Origin: Rattus norvegicus
Taxonomy: Eukaryota > Chordata > Mammalia > Rodentia > Muridae
Assembly (NCBI RefSeq): GCF_036323735.1
Contig: NC_086023.1
Coordinates: forward strand, 11,047,001 to 11,111,000
Direction of reading: 5' to 3'
Length of the DNA: 64,000 nucleotides
Shown here: piece after piece, positions 22,549 through 34,832 of the stretch
Layout of the letters: every line of letters starts with the position of its first letter
Numbering within the stretch: position 1 is the first letter of the stretch
The notes under the pieces: model-generated
What the model was told of the DNA's origin: nothing
Seen by the model: only the letters and a program-made list of their open reading frames with translations
Database searches by the model: none
Position numbers and translations under genes: made by a program

Positions 22549-22919
22549 CTGGTTTACTTGTTCGGCAGAAACACTCTTGAACGCAGTATCGAAAACAAAT
22601 ACTGAAAATCTCTTGCTTAACTGAGGTATTTACATCATTCATCTTGCACACACCGATGCTCCTTACAGTACTCACGGCACAGCAGCCATCGGGAGTGACA
22701 TTCTAATATTAACCCAGCTCGCAGAAGGTCAATTGGAGCCTCTGGGTAGGAGTTCAGGCTTGATGTGTTCTGCATCACAAAACCGAGGCTCCTGGGGAAC
22801 GGTTTAGATTTCATTCAGAGATAAAGGGGAGTTTGAGTCCCGAGTGTAACCATCAATACCAGCTCCTTTGAACTTCCTTAAAGAAAAGAAAAGGATCTGG
22901 GTTTTACAGAGTGGTGCCT

Positions 22920-23055
22920 TTTTGGTTTGTTTTATTTGTAGACAGGGTCTTGCTATGTCACCCAAGCTGGCTGTGAACCTCTGGGTTTAAGTGGCCCCTT
23001 GCTAAGCCTCCCACATGACTGGGCCTAGCAAGGCATGCCACCATACCTGGTTAGA
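22920..23055 (-). mobile_element. B1-like SINE, diverged
   Basis: gacagggtcttgctatgtca, aagctggctgtgaacctctg, aggcatgccaccatacctgg in reverse order. Confidence 0.6.
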
Positions 23056-23597
23056 GGGCTCCTCCTTTAGAGGCTTTCTTGCTGAGGCTGCTAGAAGAAA
23101 ACCCATTTCACTCTCTACTTTTTGCTTCCCCATTTTGATGCAGACGTTGGGAAAATCTGACTCGGGATTCTAGATTCTCATAAATTATGTAGAATGAGGT
23201 TGATGCAAAACACCACAAGGAAGAAAGTCAAAACTTAAGTCTGTCTGTGTTGCCTTTCAACAAAGAGATTAACATTGATTCCTTCCAAAACTAAACAAAA
23301 ATAAACACGTAAAATATTTAAGTGGATCAATGTTCGTGTGGTTTGGAGCCTACAATTCTAAGACCTTTCCCATTTAACGGAGTATCTTTCTGCATAGAAA
23401 AAAAAAAGGATGGCAGCTGACTTTCCTTTGTGCCTACTTTTAATCTTAATTGTTTCCTATTATTAATTTAACACAGAATAAAATTTCTTCTAGCTAGCAT
23501 TTTGTCTGTGCCAGTGTACAATATGTTTATAATCATAACCAAATAGCAAAGTAATTTTATAATTGTTGTTGTCGTCGTTGTCATTAAAGGATAATGT

Positions 23598-23720
23598 CAG
23601 GGTCTGAGAAGACAGCTCAGCCAGTAAAGGGCCTTCTGAGTGAGTAGGAGGATCTAGGTTTGGACCCCCAAAATCTGTTAAACTCAAGCGACGCAGTTCA
23701 CACTCAACCCAGTGCTGGCC
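23598..23720 (+). mobile_element. B2/B3-type SINE fragment
   Basis: gggtctgagaagacagctca, gccagtaaagggccttctga, ggatctaggtttggaccccc match the 5' half of a B2-type element. Confidence 0.55.
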
Positions 23721-23877
23721 GTGGGGCAGGCTGTGGTGGGGTTGGGTTAAAGATGGGGCGGATCTCATAGAAGGTTTCAAACTTGGTTGTAGCTATTATG
23801 AAACGAGTGAGGTGTGATTTGGAGAATTCTCTGAGGGAGACTGGAGCAGTACAAAGAGAGTACGTCGTGAATCACAA

Positions 23878-23975
23878 GAAGGCTAGGATGCGCCCCAGCC
23901 GTGGAACGTCTGCTTGACATATACAAGACTCTGGATTTGATCCCCAGCACCACAAAAGAGCCATAAAGAGGATGG
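23878..23975 (+). mobile_element. ID/B4-like SINE fragment
   Basis: gaaggctaggatgcgcccca, cgtggaacgtctgcttgaca, ggatttgatccccagcacca: tRNA-derived SINE start, diverged. Confidence 0.5.
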
Positions 23976-24189
23976 GACTGACTGAGGGCGGGAGACTCAG
24001 CACTTAATGGAAGAATCAGGAAAGGTGATACATGGCAGCTCACCTGATCTCTGTAGAGGTCAGGGTAGCCAATAATCCCAGGAGAATCGAGTACAAAGGG
24101 TAGATGGGTTCAGGAACACTGAATAGGTTTCTTGTGCTTGACACATTGTTGAGCATAGGTGGTAGACTCCTGAATGGTAAGGTTTGGAG

Positions 24190-24212
24190 GGGTGTGTGCA
24201 TGCATGTGTGCA

Positions 24213-24249
<37 letters not shown>

Positions 24250-24262
24250 ATGCGTGCTTGCA
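24190..24262. repeat. (GT)n with GCAT interruptions
   Basis: GT/GCATGC units with a pure core of about 15 GT. Confidence 0.93.
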
Positions 24263-24559
24263 GGTGTGCATGGACTGGGTCGTATTGTGGAGCACCTGGC
24301 TGCAGGCGTCCCAACCTTTATTGGAACTCTTCCCTCCCAGGGAGCTGCCAAAAACTTTCTGAGGTTAAGTAGGGGAAGGAGTGGGATGGAGGGAGGAACC
24401 CACCGAGAAAGTTGTGGACAGAGCCTAGGTGAGGTTTGCCTGGAACACAAGGAAAAGCCAGCCTGCTCTGTGAGCTCTCATCTTCCCAGCCTGCGTGGGT
24501 ACTCTTCACTCAGCTGCCAGAGGAGTCTGGTAAATGCATCTCCATCCTCTCCCACAGGA

Positions 24560-25285
24560 CTTCCCGGATCTAATCCACGGCTGTATTGTTATCCTATCTT
24601 CTTACAGTCTCATCTACAAACCATGCTTCAGTCACATCGGACTCATTGCTGGTCCAGACATATGCTGACCCCAAGGCCTTTGCTGCTGCCATTCCTATGC
24701 TAAAGATGTTCCTTCCCAAAGCTCCTCATTTGCTTCAGCATGCTGCCCACTGAGGCCTTCCTCAGCCTACTGAAAAACACCTCCAGTTCACCTTCTAACG
24801 CTGAGCTCTTACCTTCCCCTATCCCTCCTCAGCTCTCTTCACACACCTATGATACACAGTTGTCCCTTGGTACCTTCAAGAAGACTCAAGGTGCTTATAT
24901 AAAGAGACACAGTGTTTGCAGATACCCTTGACACCCTCTTTTAGGCTTTGGGTCATGTCTACATTTCTGATTACACTCTTTACAACATCAAGACCAGACG
25001 AATAGGCTATATGGTTTTGTTTTTGATTAATGGCAGGAAAAGTCCCCACATGCTCAGGGCAGACGGCATTTTTTTCTGTTATTTTTGCTCTGTGGTTGGT
25101 TGAGATCACAGATGCAGAGCCCAGGGTGATTCAGGGCTGACTGGAATGTCCTTAAATCTTTGTTGTCTCCCTAGCGCAGCCCCACTGAGGTAAGGGTCCC
25201 TCACCCACCCTGCTCACCATGTACATCGCTGAGCTAACCCCACCGAGTGGAACTCAGTAAATATTTAATGGATGATTGCTCAACC
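24560..25285 (+). mobile_element. L2 LINE relic
   Basis: Pyrimidine-rich text in L2 3' order: tgctgctgccattcctatgc, gctcctcatttgcttcagca, gaggccttcctcagcc, and at the end actcagtaaatatttaatgg, the usual L2 terminal phrase. The middle is diverged. Confidence 0.5.
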
Positions 25286-26017
25286 TAGCGTTTATTTTAC
25301 AGTCTGAAAGTATCCACACTCTTCAAAGTGAATCTCATTCAGGATGGGTCTTCTCAACTCAGCCAAGCCTCTCTGGAAACAGCATCACGATCCGCTTGGG
25401 ATATGTCTTTTGTCTTTCAGTTTAAGTCTAAATCCGGTCATGCTGGCAGTGATGATTGACCATCAAAGATGTACTTGGGTCTGAAGCTCAGATAACAGAC
25501 CCAGGAATTAGCAGAGAAAGGCACAAGGACAGAATCAACTTAGAATTTCCAAAAACTACCCAGCCTCAGTGTATGTGGCCTTTGCTATGTGTTGCCAAGA
25601 AAGTAAAGCATTAGAATATCAAGACAAGGTTTTGACTCAGCAATGTGGGTCCCAAAAGCTGTAGTTGTGAACCACACTGCCTTGGCCCTCTTGTGTGCGA
25701 GCTTTGCTGGGATGCACTGTAGTCTTCTGTTTTGTACCTTTCATTGAAGGCTGTGGTTGGGTTCCCAGGACTTGCTCAAGGATGCCTTCCCAAGGCCCTT
25801 TTTCTAAGCCTCCTTCAGCACAATGAGACTCAAATGTATCCTCCATCAGCATCACTAGGAAGCTCCAGGATTCCCACTTCAGGGGATCTGGCTCTCAGCA
25901 TTTCAAACCACCATCCAGGTCTCACTGATGTTATGGGTTGAGGGACCGCACAAAACACCCATTGCTTCTTACAGCATACAATAATGAGAAAGGCTTTGCC
26001 TTCTACACAGAAATTAG

Positions 26018-26555
26018 AGTGTTTATGATGATGATGATAATGATGATGATGATGGTGATGATGGTGATGGTGATGATGGTGGTGGTGGTGGTGATGGTGG
26101 TGATGGTGGTGGTGGTGATAGTGGTGGTGATGGTGATGGTGGTGGTGGTGATGGTGGTGGTGATGGTGGTGGTGGTGATAGTGGTGATGGTGGTGATGGT
26201 GGTGGTGGTGATGGTGTTAGTGATGGTGGTGATGGTGATGGTGATGATGGTGGTGGTGGTGGTGATGGTGGTGGTGGTGGTGGTGATGGTGGTGGTGGTG
26301 ATGATGGTGGTGGTGGTGGTGGTGATGGTGTTAGTGATAGTGGTGATGGTGATGGTGATGATGGTGGTGGTGGTGGTGATGGTGGTGGTGGTGATGATGG
26401 TGGTGGTGGTGGTGATGGTGGTGGTGGTGGTGGTGATGATGGTGGTGGTGGTGGTGATGGTGGTGGTGATGGTGGTGGTGATGGTGGTGGTGATGGTGAT
26501 GATGGTGGTGGTGATGGTGATGGTGGTGATGGTGGTAGTGGTGATGATGATGGAG
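26018..26555 (+). repeat. (GAT/GGT)n trinucleotide array
   Basis: About 540 bp built almost only of GAT, GGT and rare AGT/GTT units. A block containing ggtgttagtgat appears twice, with the ttag at 26217 and again at 26331, so there is a 114-bp internal duplication. Long Val/Met or Ile/Thr frames across it are artefacts of the repeat. Confidence 0.95.
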
Positions 26556-26927
26556 AAAGAGGAGGACTTTTTTACCTTGCTGATCAGGAGACTCACTCTA
26601 TGGTCATGTTTGTCTCCCTTGCTTTTCATGCTCTGTGTAAGTTCTCTTCATTTCTGATGATTTGTTTCATTTCTGATTCGCCTTCATTTCCTCGAGCCTT
26701 TCTTTGTTTTCTTGTGGCAGGCTACCCTTTTTTATCGGGGCATCAGGATGGTCAAGTAACAATAACAAGTAACAATGGGGCTGACAGAGAGTCCTAGGGA
26801 TGAGAGAGAGCTCTACATTTTATACCCAGTGAAAACTGGCTGTGGCGTTACTCGCATGAGGAATCTCCATTCAGAAAGTTGGATGGCCATGCACTCGAGT
26901 GCTAAATCCAAGCAAGCAAGGGCGTGC

Positions 26928-27060
26928 CATGACCTGCTGACTCTTACTGGCGCCTTTCGGGAGCGCCATGATCTGCTGATTTTTCCTGATGCCTTACAGG
27001 GGGGTGCACGGGGAGGGGAGCATGACCTGCTGATTCTTCCTGACCTCTTTTGGTAGTGCC
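26928..27060. repeat. Degenerate direct repeats, three copies
   Basis: catgacctgctgactcttac at 26928, catgatctgctgatttttcc at 26967 and catgacctgctgattcttcc at 27021, spaced 39 and 54 bp. The block is richer in CpG than its surroundings. Confidence 0.7.
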
Positions 27061-27756
27061 ATTTCCATTTCTGTCCACGTGTCTGGGCCTGAGTGGCTCA
27101 GAGATTCTGCGGCTGGGCTGAAAGGTCGCTGCAATGAAGCAGGGGGTGCCGCGCACAGTGCCTGGGGGAGGGTGGGGCTTCAGGACTTAGAGTATTTTTG
27201 TGGGGATCTCATCTTTGGGCAGCCCCTGGGGTCATTGGTTTCTAGGATAATGCACAGGAAGTAGGGCTAGTATTTGTCTCATAGTGCAAGGTGTCATGCT
27301 GGTTGGTGTCTCTACCATGTTTTTGACTCACCCATGGATTTAGAATTACAGCAATGCCAGGCCCGTTGTTCCTTCTCTTTTAGCTCACTGTCCAAACGTC
27401 CAAATGAAATCAGGGGAAATGGTCATGGGTGCAGCACTCGATTCCAAAGAGGAATCCAGGAGTTTTCATGAAGGAATGCTCAACAAAGCTGCTCTAACTT
27501 GATTTTAGTGTTTAGAGATATTGAATGACGACAGAGAGGCCAATGTCGGACCTTGCAGAGCCCTTGGGCAGGGAAGGCTTGACCAAGGTGCAGAAATACA
27601 ATTAAGGCCAGAAGTTAGATCAGAGCTGTCACTGGGATTTCTTTGGGAAAGTGAAAATTTAAAAAGATACTGAAAAAATAAAATTGATGGGTTATACTTA
27701 GTTTTAGAAAAATGTGAGAGGAACATCGACTTGGAAGCTGAATGTCAACAGGAGGA

Positions 27757-27794
27757 AACACACACACACACACACACACACATACACACACACG
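27757..27794. repeat. (CA)n microsatellite
   Basis: About 19 CA units with one TA. Confidence 0.97.
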
Positions 27795-28852
27795 GGAGAA
27801 ATTTTCTTGCAACTAAAAGAGAAAAAAAATCAGGATCTAAGTGGAAGGTTAAAATACGCTGAAAGCTGCATGAAGTGATTAGCATTCACACAAAGGAGTT
27901 GGAATCTTGAGGAAAATGTCAAATTAAATCATGTATGGTCTGGCAATAGGAGCTGGCATATCAAAGTCCTTGCGCTGCTGCTTAAAGAGCTGCTCCTCAG
28001 CTACTTACAACTGAAGCTTACAGAGACCCCTCCCCATTTATGTGCTGTAGCAACAAAACACTGTGTTCGTGAATACTGTATTCTCTTAACAACATCTTAA
28101 TTATTCCTTAATGGGCTTTTAATTTGTAATCTTATCTAAATCTGCTAGGAATTGTTTTACATTTATTTCTTCCTGACTTTTTAAAATTAATTTGGTAGGC
28201 TAGCGTAGAGAGTGGCGGGTTTCTTCAGCTTCAAAGAGCTGTCGTTCGGATGAGAATGGACCAGCCCTCCTTAGCTCTCTGTGTGGTCTGTGCGTCTGCA
28301 CCGTGGACCCCTTCACCTTGGGTCTCATGCTCTGTGAGCTTAGCTGGTCCCATAAGGAAATGGAGTATCCATGCCATTCATTGTGTTTTCTCACACACAG
28401 ATACGGTTTTCAGTATCCATTGCTGTTGTGATGTAGTAAAGACTGCCAGTGAACAGATACATTCTGAGGACGTTTTAGTGCCTCTGTAGGCGCGTGATAG
28501 GAGCTGCTGCAGCCTCAGCAGGAGCAGCCACACTGAGGGACTTTAGTGTGGCATGTGCATATAGTTCTGTTGACGGCATGTATTTCTCACTGAAAGTAAG
28601 TTCTTAGTAGGTACTTCTCTTCCCCTCGAAAAGATGCTGTGCCTTTGTCTTTGCTGGGGACGACTGTAATTTAATGCTTGCTGCTTTCTAACGTGCTAGT
28701 TTGACCGTTTCTTCAGGCCACAGTCTTACTTAAAGCATTCATGTGTTGGAGCTTGCTTGCCTAATGGTTGGGTCACGACAAACATGACAATATCTGCTGT
28801 CTACAAGGCTTCAGAGAAGAGCCAGCAGTAGTCCTGGCTGCACCATGACTAG

Positions 28853-29004
28853 TCAGAACCAGTTGTAGCCCTTCTCACACTGGGGCTGCTCAGAACCAGC
28901 TGTGGTCCCACCTGCCCTGGGACTGCTCAGAACCAGCTGTGGTCCCACCTGTTCTTGGGCTGGTCAGAACCAGCTGTGGTCCCACCTGCACTGAGACTGA
29001 TCAG
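28853..29004. repeat. 37-bp minisatellite, four copies
   Basis: Units start tcagaaccagctgtggtccc at 28853 (diverged), 28890, 28927 and 28964, with the next tcag at 29001, an exact 37-bp step each time. The last three are close to identical. Confidence 0.93.
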
Positions 29005-29261
29005 CCTTTCATAAATATACATCCCTTGCCAATTTCCAGAAGAACACTACCATTCCATAGCTCAGACTTTCTAAAACTTTGACTAAAGAGTTGCATGGCC
29101 TTTGAGAAGCAGACGACAGATCCATTGCAGCATATCCCTTTTGTGAATTGAATGCCATTGATTTCCTTATCCGGAGGTGTGTGGTCCAGGGCCAGCAGGT
29201 CTGCCATTGGCACGGTCTGAAGCAAAGGACCTGCCAACACTATTAACAGGTCTTTTACACG

Positions 29262-29284
29262 TGTTTTCCTTTCTTTCTTCCTTC

Positions 29285-29340
<56 letters not shown>

Positions 29341-29420
29341 TTCCTTCCTTCTTTTGTCCTTCCTTCCTTCCTTCCTTCCTTCCTTCCTTCCTTCCTTCCT
29401 TCCTTCCTTTTTTTTTTTTT
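29262..29420. repeat. (CTTT)n then (CTTC)n pyrimidine tract
   Basis: About 15 TTTC units, a 15-bp join, about 15 TTCC units and then a T run. Read on the minus strand it is the expanded A-rich tail region next to the B1 that follows. Confidence 0.95.
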
Positions 29421-29563
29421 AAACCAAACCAAACCAACATCTCACTATACATCCCTGGCTGACTTGGAACTCAGTATGTAGACCAGGCTGATCCTGAATT
29501 CACACAGATCTGCTCTGTCCCCTGAGTGCTGGGATTGAAGGTGTACACCCCAGGCCCGGCAAC
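29421..29563 (-). mobile_element. B1 SINE
   Basis: catctcactatacatccctg, gacttggaactcagtatgta, gaccaggctgatcctgaatt, gagtgctgggattgaaggtg in reverse order. Confidence 0.8.
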
Positions 29564-31674
29564 AGGTGTTTTCTGAGTGTCATTCACCTTACGTTACGTT
29601 CTCTTGAGTTTGGATACTTCACATTGCACACTTCTTCCCACATGACTTCTTTGTAATGTAGACGGCGTCTCTCGGCTTACGTTGGTGTCTTCTTAACATT
29701 GAATTTGGCTTGGTGGCCATCACATTTCCTGATCTGCTAGGTTGCCTTGTCAGCCCTGAAATTGAAATTTATTTTTAGTATCAAATGATTAAAACCCTGA
29801 TCATCGTTATCATCATTCAATGCATCTGTCTGATCTTCACTGCGTCTTTGATTGTATTGTGACACATTATACATGGCACCAAGGAATGAATCTAGAATAT
29901 ATTCCATAGCATTAAACAACAGACACTGGGTTGTAAACCTATAGATTTAGCAACTTCTTGTCCAATTTGTTTATTCAATCTATGCTTTTGAAATAGTTTT
30001 GGACATACATAATATACATTTATGTGCTTCAGGCAGGCACACAGAGTCCTGGTGACTTGGTGACCAGTGATGTCTTCAATAATTAAAATTCCTTGGAAGT
30101 CGCAGACACATGCTTGCTGGAACCTCACATTGTCATGCGGCTTTCCTAAGAGCAAGGACGTTCTCTGGCACGACCGCTGGGCAGCCATCAAAACTCAGAA
30201 ATACGCAGTGAACTGTTTTCACCATCTATACCACGGGCTTGTCTTCTCAGTGAAGCCCTTTATATTCGAGGTCTAACCTAGGAACACATATATTCAGTTT
30301 TTGGGTCTCCTTCTGTCTTGGTCAGATTCTCATCTTTCTGTTCTTTATGATCGTAACCTTTTCTCAAAAGCATAGGCTGTTATCTTTGTAGGATATCCCT
30401 TAGTTGGGGTTTGATGTTGTCTTCTCATTTATGTACTTTTAAAGGCTTAGCACAAAAACCATGTTATGCTAAGTATACCCTAACTGGGCACATAGTATTA
30501 ATTTGCCCATTAATCTGGTTAATTAACCCTTTGCTCTCTGGATAAGGTTGCATTTGCTAGGTTTCTCCATGCAAAAGTTAGTAGAGTACGATAAATCAGT
30601 ACATAATTTATGAATGCCTCATAGGGGAATCTTTTGAGGCCACATAAGATCAGTGAACTCCCATTCTTCATAGTCATCATGCTTTGTGACATCACAATGT
30701 AACGTGAGCAAACACAGAAATAGTTTCTACAAGATCCATGGGGTTGGTTTTGTCCCAATGTGGTCGGCAGCTCGTCTGTGTGTGACTTCATGTTTGAATG
30801 TCTGCACATACTGGCTGCTGTTGACTCATTAACTTGGACATCATGCCAAAGGCCTGTAACTCATGTCTGGGGGAAGCATCATGGCCGTATGCATTTTCTC
30901 CTGTGATCATTCATCCCAGGCACATGCAGTTAGGGAACCATGGGAGACCCCTTGGCAGCTTCTTATTTGACCCTTTATGCTTTGGAGGCAAAGCTTTGTT
31001 GTATGGACGAGGTTGGCCCTCAACTAATGGTTCCTGTGTCTTAGCCTCCTGGGTACTCGTTTTATAGGTTACATAATGCCTTCATCCTGCCTGATATTAG
31101 GGATATTTCAAATAAGCAAGATCACCAACAAAACACATAATGAGAAAACTGTGACAAACTATTGTGACAAAGACCCACCCTTACTACTTCAGAGTGGACA
31201 TGTTTTCTTCTTCTGCCAGGAAAGGGGAGTGTGGACAGCTTGCAGCTTTGAGTGTGGTTGTGAAAGTGCGTCATGTGTTAATTTCAGGCTTACAAGTAAA
31301 TTTTCGCGAAAAGCCAGTACAATCCACAAATAATGAGGATTGGATGCACATTGTTCTTGTTGGATTTTCACAAAATTCTTTTGGCATCCATCGAGCTCAG
31401 AAAATCCCAGTCCATTGAAGTGATTTCTTTGCCAGTATTTCCTGATTATATTTTGTATACTCTGACTCCCTACTCTGAAGTCAGACATTTCTCTGTTCCT
31501 TATAGTAGAAAATGACTTTTAGAAACAAAGAACTGCGTGATGGGTGGACCCATTCTTACTGCAGTATCCTCATGTCAGTCTTGTGTGCAACAATGTTGCA
31601 AATAACATGGATACATCCAAACACGTGCTTGCACCTGTGTGTGTGCATCTGTCTGAGACCTGTCAGTCAACCTA

Positions 31675-31805
31675 TTATATCTTTTATTTATCTGTTATAA
31701 ATCACCTATCAATCAATCCGTTCTATCATATCTGCCTGTCAATCAATCGATCTATCAATCATCTATCTATCATATCTATTCACCATCCATCTATTATCAT
31801 CTAAT
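31675..31805. repeat. Imperfect (ATCT)n / (AATC)n tract
   Basis: Degenerate tetranucleotide sequence with tcaatcaatc and catctatctatc blocks. Confidence 0.85.
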
Positions 31806-32197
31806 GTATCTCTCATTTTTGTATATATCTGCTCATCTAATTGGATCATATGAGTACCTTAGTTCTAATCTAGTACTTATCTGTTCCTTCTTTCTACATT
31901 TCTAACTTCCTTTCCGGCAGTTAGTGTTCTGATTTCCATCCTTCTTAATGTAAGTATTAGCTCGGTTTCTATATGTAAAAAATACTCAGTGGTACCAGCC
32001 CAAGAATAGCCCTAAATCTTCTGGCTCCTTCAGGGCATTTGGGCAAAACACTAAGCCCCAGTCAGTGGATATGGAGGGTGAAGGGTGAAAGGAAAACTTA
32101 CTTATTGAAAGTCTAAACCTTGTCAGTTCTTCTTAAGTAACAACCAACTTTGGTTTTATTTATTTATCCAGTAAATTTTTAATGATATGAGAGAATG

Positions 32198-32276
32198 CCC
32201 ATATATATATAATTTTATATATACATAATGCCTATATATATGTATATATATAATGCCCATATATATATAATTTTTT
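32198..32276. repeat. Imperfect (AT)n with repeated aatgcc spacers
   Basis: Three blocks of TATATA separated by aatgcc at regular spacing; two copies of gcccatatatatataatttt, one at each end. Confidence 0.85.
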
Positions 32277-32339
32277 CTTTCTTTCTTACCTTTGAAGCTA
32301 AAGGACCATTTTTCAAACCAAATGTTTCTAAAAGACATT

Positions 32340-32560
32340 TAGATGCAGACATGGCTCAGTGGGTTGCAAGCATCTAAAGATGGAAAGATGGCTCAGTGGG
32401 TTGCAAACGTACATGGCTCACACAGAGGACTAACATTCAGCCCCTGTGAAAACTCACGCCTGTAGCTCCAGGTCCAGGGGATCGTGCTACTGCTGGTCTC
32501 CAAGGGCACCTGCACTCATGAGCATAAACTCACACAAAGACATACATAATACACACAATC
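32340..32560 (+). mobile_element. B3/B2-type SINE with duplicated 5' end
   Basis: atggctcagtgggttgcaa occurs twice (near 32351 and 32389), then ctaacattcagcccctgtga, ctgtagctccaggtccaggg and a CA-rich tail. Confidence 0.65.
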
Positions 32561-33789
32561 AAAAACAAACATATAAGATGAAAAACAAATTTGAGATCAC
32601 AAATATGATGTAAACTATCCTTGTGATACAAATATTATCAACCTGTGTTTTAAACCTCCCTCCTAAATGGTTTAGATTCAGTATTTCCTTTTAACATGCC
32701 AGCTAAACTGAACTAGAATCTTTGAATGCTGGTAATCTTAACGTACCAACTTACAATATGATATTTTAAGGTTTATAGGGAAGACTTGTGAAAGGTTTAG
32801 TTGTTTTTCTTTGGTGTGTTTATGTTAAAGGTCAAGTATGCATTTTAATTTTCCCCCTAAAATCTCAAAGCTCATAAGCTTAGCTAAGACCTAGACATTC
32901 CATTTAACTACATTTTGAAATGATGTTTGCTAATGCTCTCTACTTCTAAAGTTTCAGATTGTGGTGAGTGGGAGGCTATGAATTAGAGTATCAATAAAAG
33001 CTGACCAATCCTAACGGAGTGACTTTATTATGTTGTAATATAAGAGATAAGTGTTTTCCAAGGTGATATTTTCCATGGAGATACAACAATTATTCAAATG
33101 TGTATCTTTCATTCTGTAAAAATGAGAAATACAGAAGTTTATAAGACATGGAATGTTCTTTTATTCCCCTCGCAGCCTTCATCAGGGTTCCACAACTTAA
33201 GCCCTTGGGAATTTGGTATTAATGTATTAAGACGTTCTCATTTGATCCTCAGATGCATTCTTTTGGCTTGTTTAATTTTTACTTAATATGACCATATGCA
33301 CATAGTGTAGCTTGCTTTACTTATCAATATAATACCTTTTCTTCAAAATTCTTTTGTGCTAGCATATATAGCTGTTTCATTTTTAATGATCACCTTATAT
33401 TCAACTATATGGCTATACCATAATTTGTTTGAGCATTTCCCACTGATGGTTATTTAGATATCCCACATTTTAGTATTATAAATGATGTCATATGTGTAGC
33501 ACATTCTATTAAGTAAATACCTAGACCTAAGAATGAGATTTTTCTTGAGATGCTGCCTAGTGTGTACTGAACCTCATCTCTGGGCTCTCATTCCCTCATG
33601 GCCTTTAGTTTTTCAATCCAAGGTACTTGGGGGTGCCTGACCTGGTGTTCTCATGCCTTGCCACACCTTTAACTATGAATATTTCATTTCATAAGCAAGG
33701 CTCAAAGACCAGATGCCCAACATCATCTACCTGTCTGCTTTGGGCATCTGCAGTGTGGGACCAAAGATGTGCCAACTCTGAAATGCATT

Positions 33790-33976
33790 GTGGGCTTAAG
33801 AGATGACTCGGCTCTTAAGGCTGCTTGTTGCTTTTTCTGAGGACCCAAGTTCAGTCTCCTGCTTTCATTTTGAGTGATTCCCAACCCTAGTAACTCCAGC
33901 TCCAGGGGATCTATTGTACTTTTCTGGATTCCTAGAGCACCTAGATACACACCTATGCATACCTAAAAACTCCCCG

Positions 33977-34021
<45 letters not shown>
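33790..34021 (+). mobile_element. B3-type SINE ending in (CA)n
   Basis: gggcttaagagatgactcgg, gacccaagttcagtctcctg, gtaactccagctccagggga, then about 21 CA units at 33978-34021. Confidence 0.75.
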
Positions 34022-34025
<4 letters not shown>

Positions 34026-34338
34026 TAAAAAATAAATTGAATTTTAAAAAAGAAAAATGTCTCTTTTCAGGAAAGAGGTAGCTGGGAGAATTGGAAACTA
34101 TAATGTAGGACTAACTCACAATTACTTTGTATATTAAAGAAACTTTGGGGTCTTAACAAAATGTGTTTTAATTAATGAAAAAAGCAAATAATTAATTGAA
34201 ACTTTTTTAAAATGTAGGAATCATATGCTGTATAATGTTTATGAAGATGTTTGTATCTGAGTATGCTTTTAGATGCTATTTCCTTCAATATTTGGTTTGG
34301 AGTTAGAAGAACCAGGATAGTTTTAGGCATCATCAGAA

Positions 34339-34500
34339 GTGGGGTGGTGGTGGTGCACACCTTTAGTCCCAACACTTGGTAGGCAAAGGTGGTGGATGTC
34401 TGAGTTTGAGGCCAGCCTGGTCTACAGAGTGAATTCCTGGATGGCCAAGGTTACACAGAGAAACCATGTCTCAAGCCGACCCACCCCCACAAAAAGCAAA
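34339..34500 (+). mobile_element. B1 SINE
   Basis: ggtggtggtgcacaccttta, gtccgagtttgaggccagcc-type text and cacagagaaaccatgtctca in forward order. It ends about 170 bp before the third exon. Confidence 0.85.
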
Positions 34501-34667
34501 CCCAGCCAAAGCCAAACCCAGTCATCATCGCTTTCTGTTTTTACTTTGTTGCAGAGAAGGTCACCAGAGAACTATTTTCAGTTCATTAAAGCACTAAGAG
34601 CCTCAGTTTTCTTTTGTTTTCCATCCCTCGTTTGTAACACTCATGTATCACTTCTGTCATTTTGTAG

Positions 34668-34832
34668 ACCTACCGAGAGCAGCTGTCAGGATCTTAAGCA
34701 ACATGACATTCCTTTTTGTGAGTCTGTCATACACAGCCGAGAGTGCCATTGTCACCGCTTTCATTACCTTCATCCCCAAGTTCATCGAGTCACAGTTTGG
34801 TATCCCGGCTTCCAATGCCAGCATCTACACTG
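34668..34832 (+). CDS. Slco5a1: Slco5a1 internal exon (transmembrane helix 7 and following loop)
   Basis: Third coding exon. It is bounded by TTTTGTAG and GTAAGG and begins with the last two bases of an Asp codon, so the loop continues as R-D-L-P-R-A-A-V. The peptide runs RILSNMTFLFVSLSYTAES, a membrane helix, then AIVTAFITFIPKFIESQFG and IPASNASIYTG. The N-A-S sequon lies in a segment predicted to face outside between helices 7 and 8 and could carry N-linked sugar. The N-M-T sequon sits at the mouth of a hydrophobic helix and is unlikely to be used. The reading frame is intact and matches SLCO5A1 of other mammals as I remember it. The exon lies 15.2 kb downstream of the previous one and 26.3 kb upstream of the next, with a B1 SINE ending about 180 bp before its acceptor. 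Confidence 0.95.

Larger units (their letters stand above)
19475..34667 (+). other. Slco5a1: Slco5a1 intron, 15,193 bp, phase 1
   Basis: It starts GTAAAG and ends TTGTAG. Repeats are listed separately. Blocks with nothing recognised include 20140-20560, 20720-21310, 23060-23590, 25290-26010, 27060-27750, 27800-28850, 29730-31670 and 32590-33780. 29580-29730 and 33380-33560 carry short phrases like an old reverse L1. 30960-31080 looks like a partial reverse B1. Confidence 0.92.

Noticed and set aside
25938..26657. Long Val/Met and Ile/Thr frames
   Set aside because: These come from the GAT/GGT array, with no protein-like sequence outside it.
28853..29004. CRISPR-like 37-bp repeats
   Set aside because: The period includes the whole unit, with no variable spacers; it is a plain tandem repeat.
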